From positions 1-49,020 of the forward strand of contig JABDEM010000009.1 of NCBI GenBank assembly GCA_013287085.1: a stretch of DNA of 49,020 bases, given 5' to 3'. A program made the position numbers and the translations under genes. The notes below the pieces were generated by a model. That model was not told where the DNA came from, searched no databases, and saw nothing but the letters and a program-made list of their open reading frames with translations. This document shows, in pieces, positions 1-10,032 of the stretch; within the stretch, counting starts at the first letter, position 1, and the number at the start of each line of letters is the position of its first letter. The stretch comes from Gammaproteobacteria bacterium (GTDB taxonomy: Bacteria > Pseudomonadota > Gammaproteobacteria > DSM-16500).

Positions 1-1
1 A

Positions 2-1135
2 AGGTTAGGCCGGTGGGATTTATTCAAGCAATTAGAATTGCACTCTTATAATTTGCAACAAAGAAATTTAAATTTTTCTCATGCTAATTTAGAAGATGCT
101 AATTTAAGACACTTCGTAGCCATTCAAACCACATTTGATGGAGGTAGTTTTAAACGAGCACTACTACAGCATAGTGATTTCTCTGCTTCAGAAATGATAA
201 ATACTCAATTTCAGGGAGCTCAAGCTTATAAAGCTAAATTTTGTCGAGCCAATATGAGTGGTATGCAGACAGATGCGAATACTGATTTTGGATATGCTGA
301 TTTTACGGGGGCTACACTTAATCGTTCGAATTTAAGTGCAGCAAGGTTGGTCGGAGCTAAGTTATCATCAACTATGGTAGTAAATCCGCTTACGCAGTTA
401 CCTCCAACTTATCAGCGGTTTATTAATGACCTGCAAATGTTTGATAAATTAATGCCAAATTACCGTGACACTTTGCATGAGTTATTTGATTTTATCCCTA
501 AAAATTTATCTTTGGATGAGCTCATTAGAAATTTTTCTTTATTGGCGCGCGATGCAGAAATGAAATCTCGGATCGAGCTTGTTTTATGCCATTATGCAGA
601 TAACCCAGAAATTTGGCAGATTTATGATGCATTGAAAGAAGTTGTTGCTTTTGATAATTCAACCGATCGATTGATTCTTGCTGAGCGTGCTAGGCCGCCA
701 GTTGCTGTAAAAGTTTCTGAGCAGAAAGAAGTGTCACGGCCTGTGGTTTCTTCTTCCTCCTCCTCTTCCTCTTCCTCTGCAGCAGCGCCACCTATTGTCC
801 TGGTTGATGAAGATGCGGTAGAGAAAGCTACTTTAGTTAGATTATTGAGTGCTTATAAATTGGGTAGAGGCGGGGAGAGGGGCGCGCAATATTTACCCGC
901 TGGTTGTTGTACATTGTTTTCGATGGCAAAAGACCATAAATTTGGTGCGGTGGATAAATTGGTGGCTGCCTTGATGGGGGCTCCAGACGCTAAAGCAAGG
1001 CTTACCAAAGAAGAATATAGTGCCTTATGGCAAACATGGTCCACTTTGCGAGGAATTGCGAAGTCTCATGAAGCGCTCATAGTTAAATATTGTCATCCAG
1101 AGCTAGCCCCTTCACCGGTAAGGCCTCGGGCATGA
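2..1135 (+). CDS. Pentapeptide-repeat protein with Ser-rich linker (5' end outside window)
   Basis: The reading frame is open to the left edge; the first possible start inside the window (TTG at 38) has no clear ribosome site, so the gene probably begins upstream. The first ~100 visible residues contain A(N/D)LxX pentapeptide units such as ANLEDANLRH and ADFTGATLNRSNLSAARLVG, which fold as a right-handed quadrilateral beta-helix in known family members. A mixed region follows, then a run of ten serines leading into AAAPP, and a mostly helical C-terminal ~100 residues that I do not recognise. The protein could be a host-directed effector, since Legionellales carry many pentapeptide effectors, but no catalytic motif is visible and its promoter lies outside the window. 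The poly-Ser linker resembles those in the genes at 18481 and 19348. Confidence 0.75.
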   Translation, partial: RLGRWDLFKQLELHSYNLQQRNLNFSHANLEDANLRHFVAIQTTFDGGSFKRALLQHSDFSASEMINTQFQGAQAYKAKFCRANMSGMQTDANTDFGYADFTGATLNRSNLSAARLVGAKLSSTMVVNPLTQLPPTYQRFINDLQMFDKLMPNYRDTLHELFDFIPKNLSLDELIRNFSLLARDAEMKSRIELVLCHYADNPEIWQIYDALKEVVAFDNSTDRLILAERARPPVAVKVSEQKEVSRPVVSSSSSSSSSSAAAPPIVLVDEDAVEKATLVRLLSAYKLGRGGERGAQYLPAGCCTLFSMAKDHKFGAVDKLVAALMGAPDAKARLTKEEYSALWQTWSTLRGIAKSHEALIVKYCHPELAPSPVRPRA

Positions 1136-1201
1136 TAATGCCTAGACTTCAGTGAGACATTATTATAAATTCAGTATACCTATACGGTAGGAATCATAAT
1201 C

Positions 1202-1300
1202 ATGGAAGATATTCTCTATATAGTTCTTACGCTTCTTTTTTTCTTAGCCTGCTTCGGGCTAATCCGATTTTTTGATTCTTTGTCAGGGAGTGAAAAATGA
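1202..1300 (+). CDS. Small hydrophobic protein upstream of kdpF (32 aa)
   Basis: An ATG-initiated 32-residue frame, with one hydrophobic segment (ILYIVLTLLFFLACFGLI) followed by RFFDSLSG. Its TGA overlaps the ATG of kdpF, so translation is probably coupled. I recall that similar ~30-residue single-span ORFs, with a GxxRxxDxL-like end, sit before kdpF in many proteobacteria but are rarely annotated. It is probably a membrane peptide that associates with or assembles the Kdp complex; that role is inferred from position only. It starts 66 bp after the stop of the preceding pentapeptide gene, so the kdp promoter should lie in 1136-1201. That stretch is AT-rich and contains TATAC-type hexamers, but I could not fix one promoter. 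Confidence 0.6.
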   Translation: MEDILYIVLTLLFFLACFGLIRFFDSLSGSEK

Positions 1301-1383
1301 CCCTTTATTGGATTAGTGGGATTATTACTTTTGGGTTATTTGTCTATTTAGTCGTCGTATTATTTAAACCGGAATTATTTTAG
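1297..1383 (+). CDS. kdpF: KdpF, small subunit of K+-transporting ATPase
   Basis: A 28-residue single-span peptide with the KdpF signature at its end (YLVVVLFKPELF). It overlaps the upstream small ORF by 4 bp and its TAG directly abuts the kdpA ATG. KdpF is a lipid-like stabilising subunit of the KdpFABC high-affinity K+ pump in the inner membrane. Length and position are standard for the family (E. coli KdpF has 29 residues). Confidence 0.85.
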   Translation: MTLYWISGIITFGLFVYLVVVLFKPELF

Positions 1384-3108
1384 ATGACCGAAAATGGAAT
1401 GTGGCAGGTGGCGATTTATCTCTTGGTCTTGCTGGCTTTGGTGCAGCCTTTGGGTTGGTATATGGCGCGGGTTTATGAAGGGAAGCGTTGTGGTTTGGAT
1501 TTTGTGTTGGGGCCCTTTGAGCGTTTAATTTATAAGCTCTCTGGGGTGCACACTGATAGGGAAATGGGTTGGAAAAAATATTTATCCGCGATGCTGGTGT
1601 TTAATTTATTAGGGATGTTGTTTTTGTATGCGCTGCAACGATTGCAATTTTATCTGCCTTTAAATCCTCAAAGTTTTTCAGCTGTTACTCCTGCGCTTTC
1701 GTTTAATACCGCGGGAAGTTTTATTACTAATTCGGATTGGCAAGCTTATGGTGGGGAAAATAGTTTAAGTTATTTAACGCAATCCTTAGGGCTAACAGTC
1801 CAGAATTTTCTTTCAGCTGCAACGGGTATGTCTCTTCTGATGGCGTTAATTCGTGGTATAGCACGACATGAAACAGCAAAACTGGGGAATTTTTGGGTCG
1901 ATACGGTTCGGGGAATTCTTTATATTTTATTGCCGCTTTCTTTAATTTTGGCATTAGGGCTTAGTTCACAAGGTGTTATTCAAAATTATAAACCTTATGT
2001 CACAGCAGGTTTTGTCAAAGAACAAGTAATCCCGATGGGGCCTGTGGCATCGCAAGTGGCTATTAAACAGTTAGGCACGAATGGAGGCGGATTTTTTAAT
2101 ACCAATTCTGCTCATCCTTTTGAAAACCCCAATATTGTGACTAATTTTTTAGAAATGCTGGCGATTTTATTAATTCCTGCAGCACTTTGTTATACCTTTG
2201 GGGTGATGGTTAAAGATAGGCGCCAAGGCTGGGCTATTTTATTGGCTATGTATCTTATGTTTATTCCTGTGACGGTGATGACAATTACCGCTGAACAATA
2301 TGGTAATCCTGCGTTGACCAAGATGGGTGTTGAAGCGAAACCGCAGCATAATATGTCTACCGGTGGCAATATGGAAGGCAAGGAAGTGCGTTTTGGGATT
2401 GTTAATTCTGCGCTTTGGTCAACGGCAACGACAGGCACATCGAACGGGTCTGTGAATGCGATGCATGATTCTTTTACTCCAATAGGCGGTATGATGCCCC
2501 TATGGCTAATGCATTTGGGTGAGGTGGTCTTTGGTGGGGTAGGTTGCGGTTTATATGGCATGTTAATGCTAGTGATTATTGCGGTTTTTGTGGCGGGACT
2601 CATGGTTGGAAGAACGCCTGAATATTTAGGGAAGAAAATTGAACCTTACGAAATGAAAATGGCCTCTGTCGCTGTCTTATTAATGCCGTTGATGGCTTTG
2701 TTATTGTCTGCCATAGGTTCTGTGACGCATTTAGGGATAGATTCACTGGCAAATCCAGGGGCGCATGGTTTTTCTGAAATTCTCTATGCTTTTACTTCGA
2801 TGGGGAATAATAACGGCAGTGCATTTGCGGGCTTAAATGCCAATACACCACTTTATAATATTGCCGGTGGTCTTGAAATGGTGATGCTGCGTTTTTGGAT
2901 GGCTATACCGGTGCTAGCGATTGCGGGATCACTCGCACGCAAAAAAATAATTCCAGGAACGGTAGGAACGCTTTCAACCCATACTTTTCTTTTTATTATT
3001 TTATTGATTGCGGTCACACTAATTATCGCGGCATTATCTTTTTTCCCAGCGCTTGCTTTAGGGCCTATCGTAGAACAACTGATGTTATGGGGGCAGTATG
3101 GCCACTAA
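1384..3108 (+). CDS. kdpA: K+-transporting P-type ATPase subunit KdpA
   Basis: 574 residues, near the usual ~560. KdpA is the K+-selective channel-like subunit of KdpFABC, related to the Trk/Ktr/HKT family. The selectivity-loop motif [18 protein letters not shown] begins at residue 232, and the later pore-loop motif [12 protein letters not shown] is present. About ten hydrophobic segments are spread along the chain. It lies between kdpF and kdpB and overlaps kdpB by 11 bp, so the genes form one operon. High-affinity K+ uptake would serve the cell in K+-poor surroundings such as a vacuole or fresh water. Confidence 0.97.
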   Translation: MTENGMWQVAIYLLVLLALVQPLGWYMARVYEGKRCGLDFVLGPFERLIYKLSGVHTDREMGWKKYLSAMLVFNLLGMLFLYALQRLQFYLPLNPQSFSAVTPALSFNTAGSFITNSDWQAYGGENSLSYLTQSLGLTVQNFLSAATGMSLLMALIRGIARHETAKLGNFWVDTVRGILYILLPLSLILALGLSSQGVIQNYKPYVTAGFVKEQVIPMGPVASQVAIKQLGTNGGGFFNTNSAHPFENPNIVTNFLEMLAILLIPAALCYTFGVMVKDRRQGWAILLAMYLMFIPVTVMTITAEQYGNPALTKMGVEAKPQHNMSTGGNMEGKEVRFGIVNSALWSTATTGTSNGSVNAMHDSFTPIGGMMPLWLMHLGEVVFGGVGCGLYGMLMLVIIAVFVAGLMVGRTPEYLGKKIEPYEMKMASVAVLLMPLMALLLSAIGSVTHLGIDSLANPGAHGFSEILYAFTSMGNNNGSAFAGLNANTPLYNIAGGLEMVMLRFWMAIPVLAIAGSLARKKIIPGTVGTLSTHTFLFIILLIAVTLIIAALSFFPALALGPIVEQLMLWGQYGH

Positions 3109-5161
3109 AATTTCTTTGTGGGATCTGAGTATTGTTAAATATGCGATACGGGATGCAATATTAAAATTATCACCTTTGCATCAAATTCGTAACCCAGTGA
3201 TGTTTACGGTCTACGTAGGTTCACTACTAACCACAGGTTTATTTATTCAGGCGTTGCATGGTAGGGGTGAGGCGCCAGCAAATTTTATTTTATCTATAGC
3301 GATTGGTCTTTGGTTTACCGTTTTGTTTGCCAATTTTGCTGAAGCCATGGCAGAAGGGCGGGGGAAAGCACAAGCCCAAGCTTTACGTAAAGCAAGACGT
3401 GATATTGAAGCAAAGAAACTCGCAAAAGCCGATAAAGAATCCAAATTTACTTTAGTTAAATCAGAAGATTTGCAAGTCGGGGATATAGTCTTAGTTGAGG
3501 CAGGGGATTTTATTCCGAGTGATGGAGAAGTAATCGAAGGGATCGCCTCGGTGAATGAAAGCGCTATCACGGGAGAAAGCGCACCCGTCATTCGAGAAAG
3601 CGGAAGTGATCGCAGTGCGGTGACAGGTGGCACACAAGTGATTTCTGATTGGATTATTGTGCGCATTACCGCCAATCCTGGAGAAGCTTTTTTAGATCAA
3701 ATGATAGCGTTAGTTGAGGGCGCAAAAAGACAAAAGACACCGAATGAATTGGCGCTGACTATATTATTAGCGGGTCTTACCTTAGTTTTTTTATTGGTCT
3801 GCGCGACGCTATTACCTTTTTCAATCTATAGCGTAACAGCCGCAGGAAGCGGAAAAGTAGTGACTATTACCGTATTAGTGGCGTTATTTGTCTGTTTAGC
3901 ACCAACGACTATTGGTGCATTGTTATCGGCAATTGGGATTGCTGGCATGGATAGAATGATACAAGCCAATGTGATTGCTTTATCCGGAAAAGCGGTTGAA
4001 GCTGCGGGTGATATTGATATTTTAATTTTAGATAAAACAGGAACCATTACTTTAGGCGATAGACAAGCGACAGAATTTACTCCTGCCGAAGGTGTAACAC
4101 TACAAGCTTTGGCAGACGCGGCACAATTGGCTTCACTTGCCGATGAAACTCCAGAAGGCCGTAGTATTATTGTATTAGCCAAAGAAAAATATGGCTTAAG
4201 AGGACGTGATCTGGTTGAGATGGGTGCAACGTTTATTCCTTTTACGGCACAAACGCGAATGAGCGGCGCCAATTTGCCTGGGCGTCAAATTCGAAAAGGG
4301 GCGGCACAAGCTGTTGAACACTATGTAAAACAAATGGGCGGCGTATTCCCAGCGTATGTCAATAAAATTGTGGATTCGATTGCTCGTAAAGGCGGAACAC
4401 CTTTAGTAGTTGCAGAAGGCGCTAAAGTATTAGGGGTGATTTGTTTAAAAGATATCATCAAGGGCGGTATTCGTGAGCGTTTTGCAGAATTACGAAAAAT
4501 GGGAATTAAAACCGTTATGGTGACGGGTGATAATCCTTTAACAGCGGCGTCCATTGCAGCAGAAGCGGGCGTCGATGATTTTCTAGCAAATGCTACACCC
4601 GAAGACAAATTAAAATTAATTCGCAAATTACAAGCAGAAGGTCATTTAGTTGCAATGACCGGAGATGGCACGAATGATGCTCCGGCTTTAGCCCAAGCGG
4701 ATGTAGCAGTGGCGATGAATACAGGTACGCAAGCCGCTAAAGAAGCAGGAAATTTAGTGGATTTAGATTCAAATCCTACAAAGCTTATTGAAGTCGTTGA
4801 AATTGGAAAACAATTATTAATGACGCGAGGCGCATTAACCACGTTTAGTATTGCTAACGATGTTGCAAAATATTTTGCCATTTTGCCAGCGGCTTTTGCA
4901 GCGACTTATCCTGCGTTGGACGCTTTAAATATTATGCATCTTGCAACCCCTCAGAGCGCCATTTTATCTGCTGTTATTTTCAATGCCACTATTATTGTTT
5001 TTTTAATTCCTTTGGCGCTAAGAGGGGTAACTTATAGAAGAGTTTCTGCTTATCTTTTGTTACGAAATAATGTTTTTATTTATGGTTTAGGTGGTTTAAT
5101 AATTCCTTTTGTGGGAATTAAAATGATTGATTTGCTGTTAGCGATATTTAAATTAATGTAA
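3098..5161 (+). CDS. kdpB: K+-transporting P-type ATPase catalytic subunit KdpB
   Basis: 687 residues, close to the E. coli length of 682. All P-type ATPase landmarks are present: TGES of the actuator domain at 158-161, the phosphorylated aspartate D312 in [15 protein letters not shown], and [10 protein letters not shown] from 522. KdpB hydrolyses ATP to drive K+ import through KdpA. The start ATG lies inside the kdpA 3' end, indicating coupled translation. No key residue is missing, so the pump should be active. Confidence 0.97.
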   Translation: MATKISLWDLSIVKYAIRDAILKLSPLHQIRNPVMFTVYVGSLLTTGLFIQALHGRGEAPANFILSIAIGLWFTVLFANFAEAMAEGRGKAQAQALRKARRDIEAKKLAKADKESKFTLVKSEDLQVGDIVLVEAGDFIPSDGEVIEGIASVNESAITGESAPVIRESGSDRSAVTGGTQVISDWIIVRITANPGEAFLDQMIALVEGAKRQKTPNELALTILLAGLTLVFLLVCATLLPFSIYSVTAAGSGKVVTITVLVALFVCLAPTTIGALLSAIGIAGMDRMIQANVIALSGKAVEAAGDIDILILDKTGTITLGDRQATEFTPAEGVTLQALADAAQLASLADETPEGRSIIVLAKEKYGLRGRDLVEMGATFIPFTAQTRMSGANLPGRQIRKGAAQAVEHYVKQMGGVFPAYVNKIVDSIARKGGTPLVVAEGAKVLGVICLKDIIKGGIRERFAELRKMGIKTVMVTGDNPLTAASIAAEAGVDDFLANATPEDKLKLIRKLQAEGHLVAMTGDGTNDAPALAQADVAVAMNTGTQAAKEAGNLVDLDSNPTKLIEVVEIGKQLLMTRGALTTFSIANDVAKYFAILPAAFAATYPALDALNIMHLATPQSAILSAVIFNATIIVFLIPLALRGVTYRRVSAYLLLRNNVFIYGLGGLIIPFVGIKMIDLLLAIFKLM

Positions 5162-5170
5162 GGATGGTCT

Positions 5171-5767
5171 ATGTTAACTGACGCCATTAAGCAATTAAAA
5201 ACAGCTATTATTATGCTGATCATTTTTACGTTGCTGACGGGGTTGATTTATCCAGGTCTAGTCACAGGATTAGCACAGCTCTTGTTTCCCTGGCAGGCGA
5301 ATGGAAGCATGTTAGTGCAAAATGGAAAAAGGCTGGGGTCAGTCCTTATCGGTCAATCTTTTACGGATCCCAAATATTTTTGGGGTAGACCTTCAGCCAC
5401 TACGCCTTATCCTTATAATGCCGAATTATCAACGGGTTCTAATTTAGGACCTTCTAATCCTGATTTTTTAAAAACCGTTAAAGAAAGAGTAGCGGCTTTG
5501 CAAAAATCAAATCCACAAAATCAAGTTAAAGTACCGGTTGATCTAGTGACCGCATCTGGAAGTGGGCTTGATCCTGATATTAGTCCTTATGGGGCTTATT
5601 ATCAGGCGCCACATATTGCTTTGGCACGTCAAATTCCTGAAGCCCAAGTTTATGCGTTAATACAAAAAAACATACAAAGAAGAATATTTGGAATTTTTGG
5701 TGAGCCGCGCGTGAATGTTTTAGAGTTAAATTTAGCGCTTGATAATATTTCTATGCAGAAGGAGTAG
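5171..5767 (+). CDS. kdpC: K+-transporting ATPase subunit KdpC
   Basis: 198 residues with one N-terminal membrane span (TAIIMLIIFTLLTGLIYPGL) and a periplasmic domain carrying the family motifs GQSFTDPKYFWGRPS and ASGSGLDPDISP. KdpC stabilises the complex and has been proposed to raise KdpB affinity for ATP. It starts 9 bp after the kdpB stop with AAGGA upstream, and ends 2 bp before kdpD. Confidence 0.95.
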   Translation: MLTDAIKQLKTAIIMLIIFTLLTGLIYPGLVTGLAQLLFPWQANGSMLVQNGKRLGSVLIGQSFTDPKYFWGRPSATTPYPYNAELSTGSNLGPSNPDFLKTVKERVAALQKSNPQNQVKVPVDLVTASGSGLDPDISPYGAYYQAPHIALARQIPEAQVYALIQKNIQRRIFGIFGEPRVNVLELNLALDNISMQKE

Positions 5768-5769
5768 CA

Positions 5770-8430
5770 ATGGAAGACTCCCGACGCGATCCTGAAAAAT
5801 TACTCCAACAAATACAAGAAGAAGAACGCAAAGAACAGCGCGGCAAGCTTAAGATTTACCTAGGCGCAGCGCCCGGTGTTGGTAAAACTTATTCTATGTT
5901 ACAAGATGCGATAGCCAATCGTGCTAAAGGTTTGGATGTAGTCGTTGGGATTGTAGAGTCGCACGGCAGAAAAGAAATAAAAAATTTATTAAAAGATTTA
6001 GAAGTGATACCCCGCCAATTTATTGAATATCATGGCAAACAATTAACTGAATTTGATCTTGATGCCGCTTTAAAACGAAATCCAGGGTTAATTTTAGTGG
6101 ATGAAATGGCGCATACCAATGTTCCCGGTTTGCGACATAATAAGCGTTGGCAAGATATAAAAGAATTACTGGACCGTGGTATCGATGTTTGTACAACGCT
6201 CAATGTTCAGCATATTGAAAGCTTAAATGATGATGTTTCTCAAATTATCCATTCACGCATCAAAGAAACCGTACCGGATTCTATGATTGAATTGGCTGAT
6301 ACCATTGAGCTGATTGATTTGCCGCCGGAAGATTTATTAAAGCGTTTACAAGAAGGAAAAGTTTATTTCCCTCAACAAGCAGAAATCGCCAAAGATTATT
6401 TTTTTCGTACAGGCAATCTGACTGCTCTAAGAGAATTATCCCTGCGAGTGACAGCTAAACGAGTCGGCGCTCAAGTTCTTTTGTATAGACAAGGCGAAGG
6501 GATCAAGCATATATGGCCTACTAAAGAAAAAATCTTAGTTTGTGTGGGTCCCGGGATGAAATCTATCAAACTCATACGCACAGCACGTAGGATCGCGACC
6601 AGTTTACAAGCAGAATGGATTGCTGTTTATGTCGATACACCAAAATTAGAACACAACGAAGAACAACGTAATAATGCTATTCAAAATTTACGCTTAGCTG
6701 AACAGTTAGGCGCAGAAACTAGGGTTTTAACAGGGTTTGATATTGTAGAAGAAATTATGGAATTTGCGCACGAACAAAATGTGACGCAAATTGTGATCTG
6801 GAAAAAAATTCGTTCGCGTTGGCTAAACTGGCTACTCACCAGTTTAGCCGATGAAGTGGTTCGGCAAAGTGGTGAAATTGATGTTTATATCGTCACAGGA
6901 ACCAAAGATGAAGAAGAAGCCCATCCGCCCAAATCCTTACGTATTAAACGGACGATTCCTTGGGGAATTTATGGGGCGACGCTTGGAATAATTACGCTGG
7001 CTACTTTTATTGATTTTTTACTTTTTCCGCATTTATCTTCTAGCAATTTAATTATGGTTTACCTATTGGGTGTTACGGTAGTGGCTTTATTTGGTAACAC
7101 GGGTGCTTCTATCTTAGCGTCATTTTTAAGTGTATTAACTTATGGGTTTTTCTTTATTCCGCCTTTTTATACTTTTGCATTCTCTGAAATCCAATATGTC
7201 TTTACTCTGTTGGTGATGTTATTAGTAGCGCAAGTCATTAGTCACTTAACTATCTTAACCAGACGCCAAGCTGAATCCGCGCGACTTTCAGAACATTATA
7301 CCGCTGCTTTACATACTTTAAGCAGACAATTAGCCAGCACGCGTGGTGTCGATAAGTTACTGGATACGGCGGTGCGCTATTTATCAGAAGTTTTTAGTAG
7401 TGAAGTGTTAGTTTTATTGCCGGAAAATAATCATCTTGAAATAAGAGCAAGTTACGGAAGTTCTACAGCGTTAACGCCTAAAGAACAAGGCGTTGCAGAA
7501 TGGGTTTTCGATTTAGGCCAAACCGCGGGACTTGGAACCGATACGCTTCCTTTTTCGGATGCTATTTATGTGCCCCTATCAGCCACACAAGGTACTATTG
7601 GAGTATTGCGCATACGTCCCATACAGCCTGAGCATTTATTTACGCCAGAACAAATGCATTTATTAGAAGCCTGTGCAAATCAACTTTCGCGCGCGCTTGA
7701 GGTTGATCGAAGCCAAGAAAAAGAACAAAAATCAGAATTACAATCAGAAACGGATAGAGTGCGCAGTAAATTATTACAATCGGTTTCACATGATCTTAGA
7801 ACGCCTTTGGTTGCTGTGATGGGTGCTGCCAATACTCTCATGGAAATGACGCATGAACTGGATACTTATCAGATTATAAAATTAAGTAAAACAATTTATA
7901 CTGAATTGGAACAACTGAATCGTTTAATTAATAATTTATTACAAATTTCTTATTTAGAAGCGGAATCCGTAAAATTACAAAAAGAGCCGCATTCGCTATA
8001 TGAATTGGTGAGTCAAGTGGTGCAAACTTTTCAGAAAAAAATGGAAGGAAGAGCTATTACTATTAATATTCCCTCTTCAATTCCAGGTATTCCGTTTGAT
8101 AATACTTTGATGCAAGAAGTTTTTTTCAACTTGATTGATAACGCACTTAAATTTACACCCGCTGGTTCTGCGATTGAAATTTCTGCGGCAATGCAGCTCG
8201 ATAAAGTAGTAGTGAGTGTTGAAGATAAGGGACCGGGAATTGTGCCGGATGAATTCAATAAATTATTTGATAAATTTTATCGGGGTCGTATGCTGTCTTC
8301 TGAACGTGGTATGGGATTAGGGCTCGCAATTTGTCGAAGTATTATTCAAGCGCATGGTGGGGAAATATGGGCTGAAAATCGCAAAGAGGGTGGCGCTGCA
8401 TTTTGTTTTACATTACCATTGCGTTCTTAA
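5770..8430 (+). CDS. kdpD: Osmosensitive K+ channel sensor histidine kinase KdpD
   Basis: 886 residues, full length. Domains in order: N-terminal KdpD domain with Walker A GAAPGVGKT (32-40) and the Walker B region LILVDEMAHTN; a universal-stress-like domain (~250-380); a four-span membrane domain (~395-500); a GAF-like region; HisKA with H674 in SVSHDLRTPL; and an HATPase with DNALKF and GMGLGLAICRSI. KdpD normally phosphorylates KdpE to induce kdpFABC when K+ is limiting. Here no kdpE follows; the next gene is an outer-membrane barrel. The cognate regulator is either elsewhere or replaced by another response regulator. Confidence 0.95.
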   Translation: MEDSRRDPEKLLQQIQEEERKEQRGKLKIYLGAAPGVGKTYSMLQDAIANRAKGLDVVVGIVESHGRKEIKNLLKDLEVIPRQFIEYHGKQLTEFDLDAALKRNPGLILVDEMAHTNVPGLRHNKRWQDIKELLDRGIDVCTTLNVQHIESLNDDVSQIIHSRIKETVPDSMIELADTIELIDLPPEDLLKRLQEGKVYFPQQAEIAKDYFFRTGNLTALRELSLRVTAKRVGAQVLLYRQGEGIKHIWPTKEKILVCVGPGMKSIKLIRTARRIATSLQAEWIAVYVDTPKLEHNEEQRNNAIQNLRLAEQLGAETRVLTGFDIVEEIMEFAHEQNVTQIVIWKKIRSRWLNWLLTSLADEVVRQSGEIDVYIVTGTKDEEEAHPPKSLRIKRTIPWGIYGATLGIITLATFIDFLLFPHLSSSNLIMVYLLGVTVVALFGNTGASILASFLSVLTYGFFFIPPFYTFAFSEIQYVFTLLVMLLVAQVISHLTILTRRQAESARLSEHYTAALHTLSRQLASTRGVDKLLDTAVRYLSEVFSSEVLVLLPENNHLEIRASYGSSTALTPKEQGVAEWVFDLGQTAGLGTDTLPFSDAIYVPLSATQGTIGVLRIRPIQPEHLFTPEQMHLLEACANQLSRALEVDRSQEKEQKSELQSETDRVRSKLLQSVSHDLRTPLVAVMGAANTLMEMTHELDTYQIIKLSKTIYTELEQLNRLINNLLQISYLEAESVKLQKEPHSLYELVSQVVQTFQKKMEGRAITINIPSSIPGIPFDNTLMQEVFFNLIDNALKFTPAGSAIEISAAMQLDKVVVSVEDKGPGIVPDEFNKLFDKFYRGRMLSSERGMGLGLAICRSIIQAHGGEIWAENRKEGGAAFCFTLPLRS

Positions 8431-8444
8431 GGGAGAGATTAAGA

Positions 8445-9563
8445 ATGCGCAAAATTTGTTTATTTTTCTTGTTATGGACACCTTTGGTAGCATTGGCTGC
8501 CGAGCCTGAGCCTCTTGATGATTCCTGCAGGTTAAAAATTTCAAGTTACTTGGATGTTTCCTATAACTATCTAGTACGCAGTAATCATTTTTATAGTGGT
8601 ACCCATAACCGTGAATTTGATATTAATCCGAATGGCTTTACACTCCAGCAAGATGCGGTTACTGCTTCTATACAACCGGCTAACGGCTTTGGTGGGTTAA
8701 TTAATTTAATCCTGGGACGAGATGCTTTTAATACAGCTTCTTATGGAATAAATCCGAATTATATCGATAACCAACAGTTAGCGCTGGATGTTTATCAACT
8801 GTATGTACAATATGCGCAGTGTCGATCTACCACGATGTTTGGTAAAATGCTTAGCCTCGCGGGTTATGAAAGCACTTATAGTCCCGGCAATTTAAATTTT
8901 TCCCATTCTCTTATTAATTTCTTTGATGAGCCAGGCACTTTGATAGGCGTTAGAGAAGTTTTCCAGATGAATGACCAAATTAAATTGACGGCTGGGGTCG
9001 AAAACGCTTGGGATACGGTTAAATATTTTTCGGGTCCACCAGCAATAGAGCTGGGAATTACCTATACCCCTAATAATAAATATTCGTTTACTATCGATGG
9101 CTATACGGGTGGTCAGCCATTTAAAGACAATATTTCCTATGGTCCCATCGGTCGACGTACTTTAATTGATATGTTTGGAACGATTAATATTACAGATCAA
9201 TTAAGCTTTATTGCTAATTATGATTATCTCACCCAAAGCAGAGCGCTATTTGCAAATGGCAATATTGGCAGCGCTAAGTCCCAAGGTGTTGCGGCTTATC
9301 TTAATTATCAATTTTGTAAAAAATGGCGTACGGCATTTCGTGCTGAAATATTTAGTGATGCAGAAGGTTGGCGTACGGGTGTTGCGCAATGCATTAAAGA
9401 AGTGACTCTTACACTGGGGTTTGATCCCATCAAAGATCTGGAATTTAGATTAGAAGCGAGACATGACTTTGCTAACACTAAATCTATCGTCAATAAAAAT
9501 GGGATTAATTACAGTGCAAATCAACAGTCTTATGCGCTGGATATGGTTTATAATTTTCCCTAA
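8445..9563 (+). CDS. Outer-membrane beta-barrel (putative OmpL-like/BBP2 porin)
   Basis: The start chosen is ATG 8445, preceded by GGGAGAGA; it gives a 372-residue protein with a clear signal peptide ending ...LVALAAEP. The frame also extends upstream into kdpD without a better start. The body alternates short aromatic-bounded strands (for example YLDVSYNYLV, FIANYDYL, FRLEARHDF) and ends in YNFP, as an outer-membrane barrel would. The opening after the signal peptide resembles the BBP2/OmpL-like putative porin family. It begins 14 bp after kdpD and is followed by a strong terminator, so it is probably the last gene of the kdp operon. The transported solute is unknown. Confidence 0.75.
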   Translation: MRKICLFFLLWTPLVALAAEPEPLDDSCRLKISSYLDVSYNYLVRSNHFYSGTHNREFDINPNGFTLQQDAVTASIQPANGFGGLINLILGRDAFNTASYGINPNYIDNQQLALDVYQLYVQYAQCRSTTMFGKMLSLAGYESTYSPGNLNFSHSLINFFDEPGTLIGVREVFQMNDQIKLTAGVENAWDTVKYFSGPPAIELGITYTPNNKYSFTIDGYTGGQPFKDNISYGPIGRRTLIDMFGTINITDQLSFIANYDYLTQSRALFANGNIGSAKSQGVAAYLNYQFCKKWRTAFRAEIFSDAEGWRTGVAQCIKEVTLTLGFDPIKDLEFRLEARHDFANTKSIVNKNGINYSANQQSYALDMVYNFP

Positions 9564-9569
9564 TAAAAT

Positions 9570-9598
9570 AAAAAGGGACTCTCAATGAGTCCCTTTTT
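9570..9598. terminator. Bidirectional intrinsic terminator
   Basis: A perfect 7-bp stem GGGACTC/GAGTCCC with loop TCAAT is flanked by AAAAA and TTTTT. It lies 6 bp past the barrel gene stop and 16 bp from the stop of the opposing BON gene, so it can end both transcripts. Confidence 0.9.
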
Positions 9599-9614
9599 GA
9601 AGTTTTACAATTTA

Positions 9615-9959
9615 TTACTTTGGAACGCCAATGTTGTTGGTAACGTTATTAGACCCTGCAACTTCTGAGGCAATTTTATAAGCTTTATCTTTTTGATCTT
9701 TATTCTCAGCGGTTCCGCCTAAAACTACTTTACCTTTGTTGGTTTCGACGGTAATGGTTGTGACAGGAACGCTAACGTCACCAAATAGTTTTTCGCTGAT
9801 AAATTTCCCTTTAATTTGAGCAGTGATTGCAGTATCACTTGCAACTTGGCTAACGTTATTCATCGTGGTGCCAGTTTGAGTTTCATTTGCAAAAAGTGGG
9901 GGAGTAACTAACAAAGATCCAGCTAAAGTAAGTAATAATAAAGAATGATTGGTTTTCAT
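9615..9959 (-). CDS. Secreted BON-domain protein
   Basis: 114 residues with a signal peptide (cleavage near ...PLFANETQ) followed by one BON domain: DTAITAQIKGKFISEKLF, then VETNKGKVVLGGTAENKDQK and a V-N-N-I-G-V end. BON proteins such as OsmY and DolP/YraP are periplasmic, bind phospholipid and are linked to osmotic and envelope stress. The RBS GGAGACT precedes the ATG. It is convergent with the kdp-barrel operon. Its exact role is unknown; an OsmY-like, single-BON stress protein is the best description. Confidence 0.85.
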   Translation of the reverse strand: MKTNHSLLLLTLAGSLLVTPPLFANETQTGTTMNNVSQVASDTAITAQIKGKFISEKLFGDVSVPVTTITVETNKGKVVLGGTAENKDQKDKAYKIASEVAGSNNVTNNIGVPK

Positions 9960-10032
9960 AAGGAGTCTCCTGTAAATTATTAGTGCATCTTACAATATAC
10001 ACCTTTCAACTTTAAAATGGAAATAGCTAAAA

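Noticed and set aside
2190-2603. 137-residue minus-strand frame in kdpA, and similar ones in kdpB
   Set aside because: Shadows of strongly conserved coding sequence in the opposite strand; no promoter or ribosome site.
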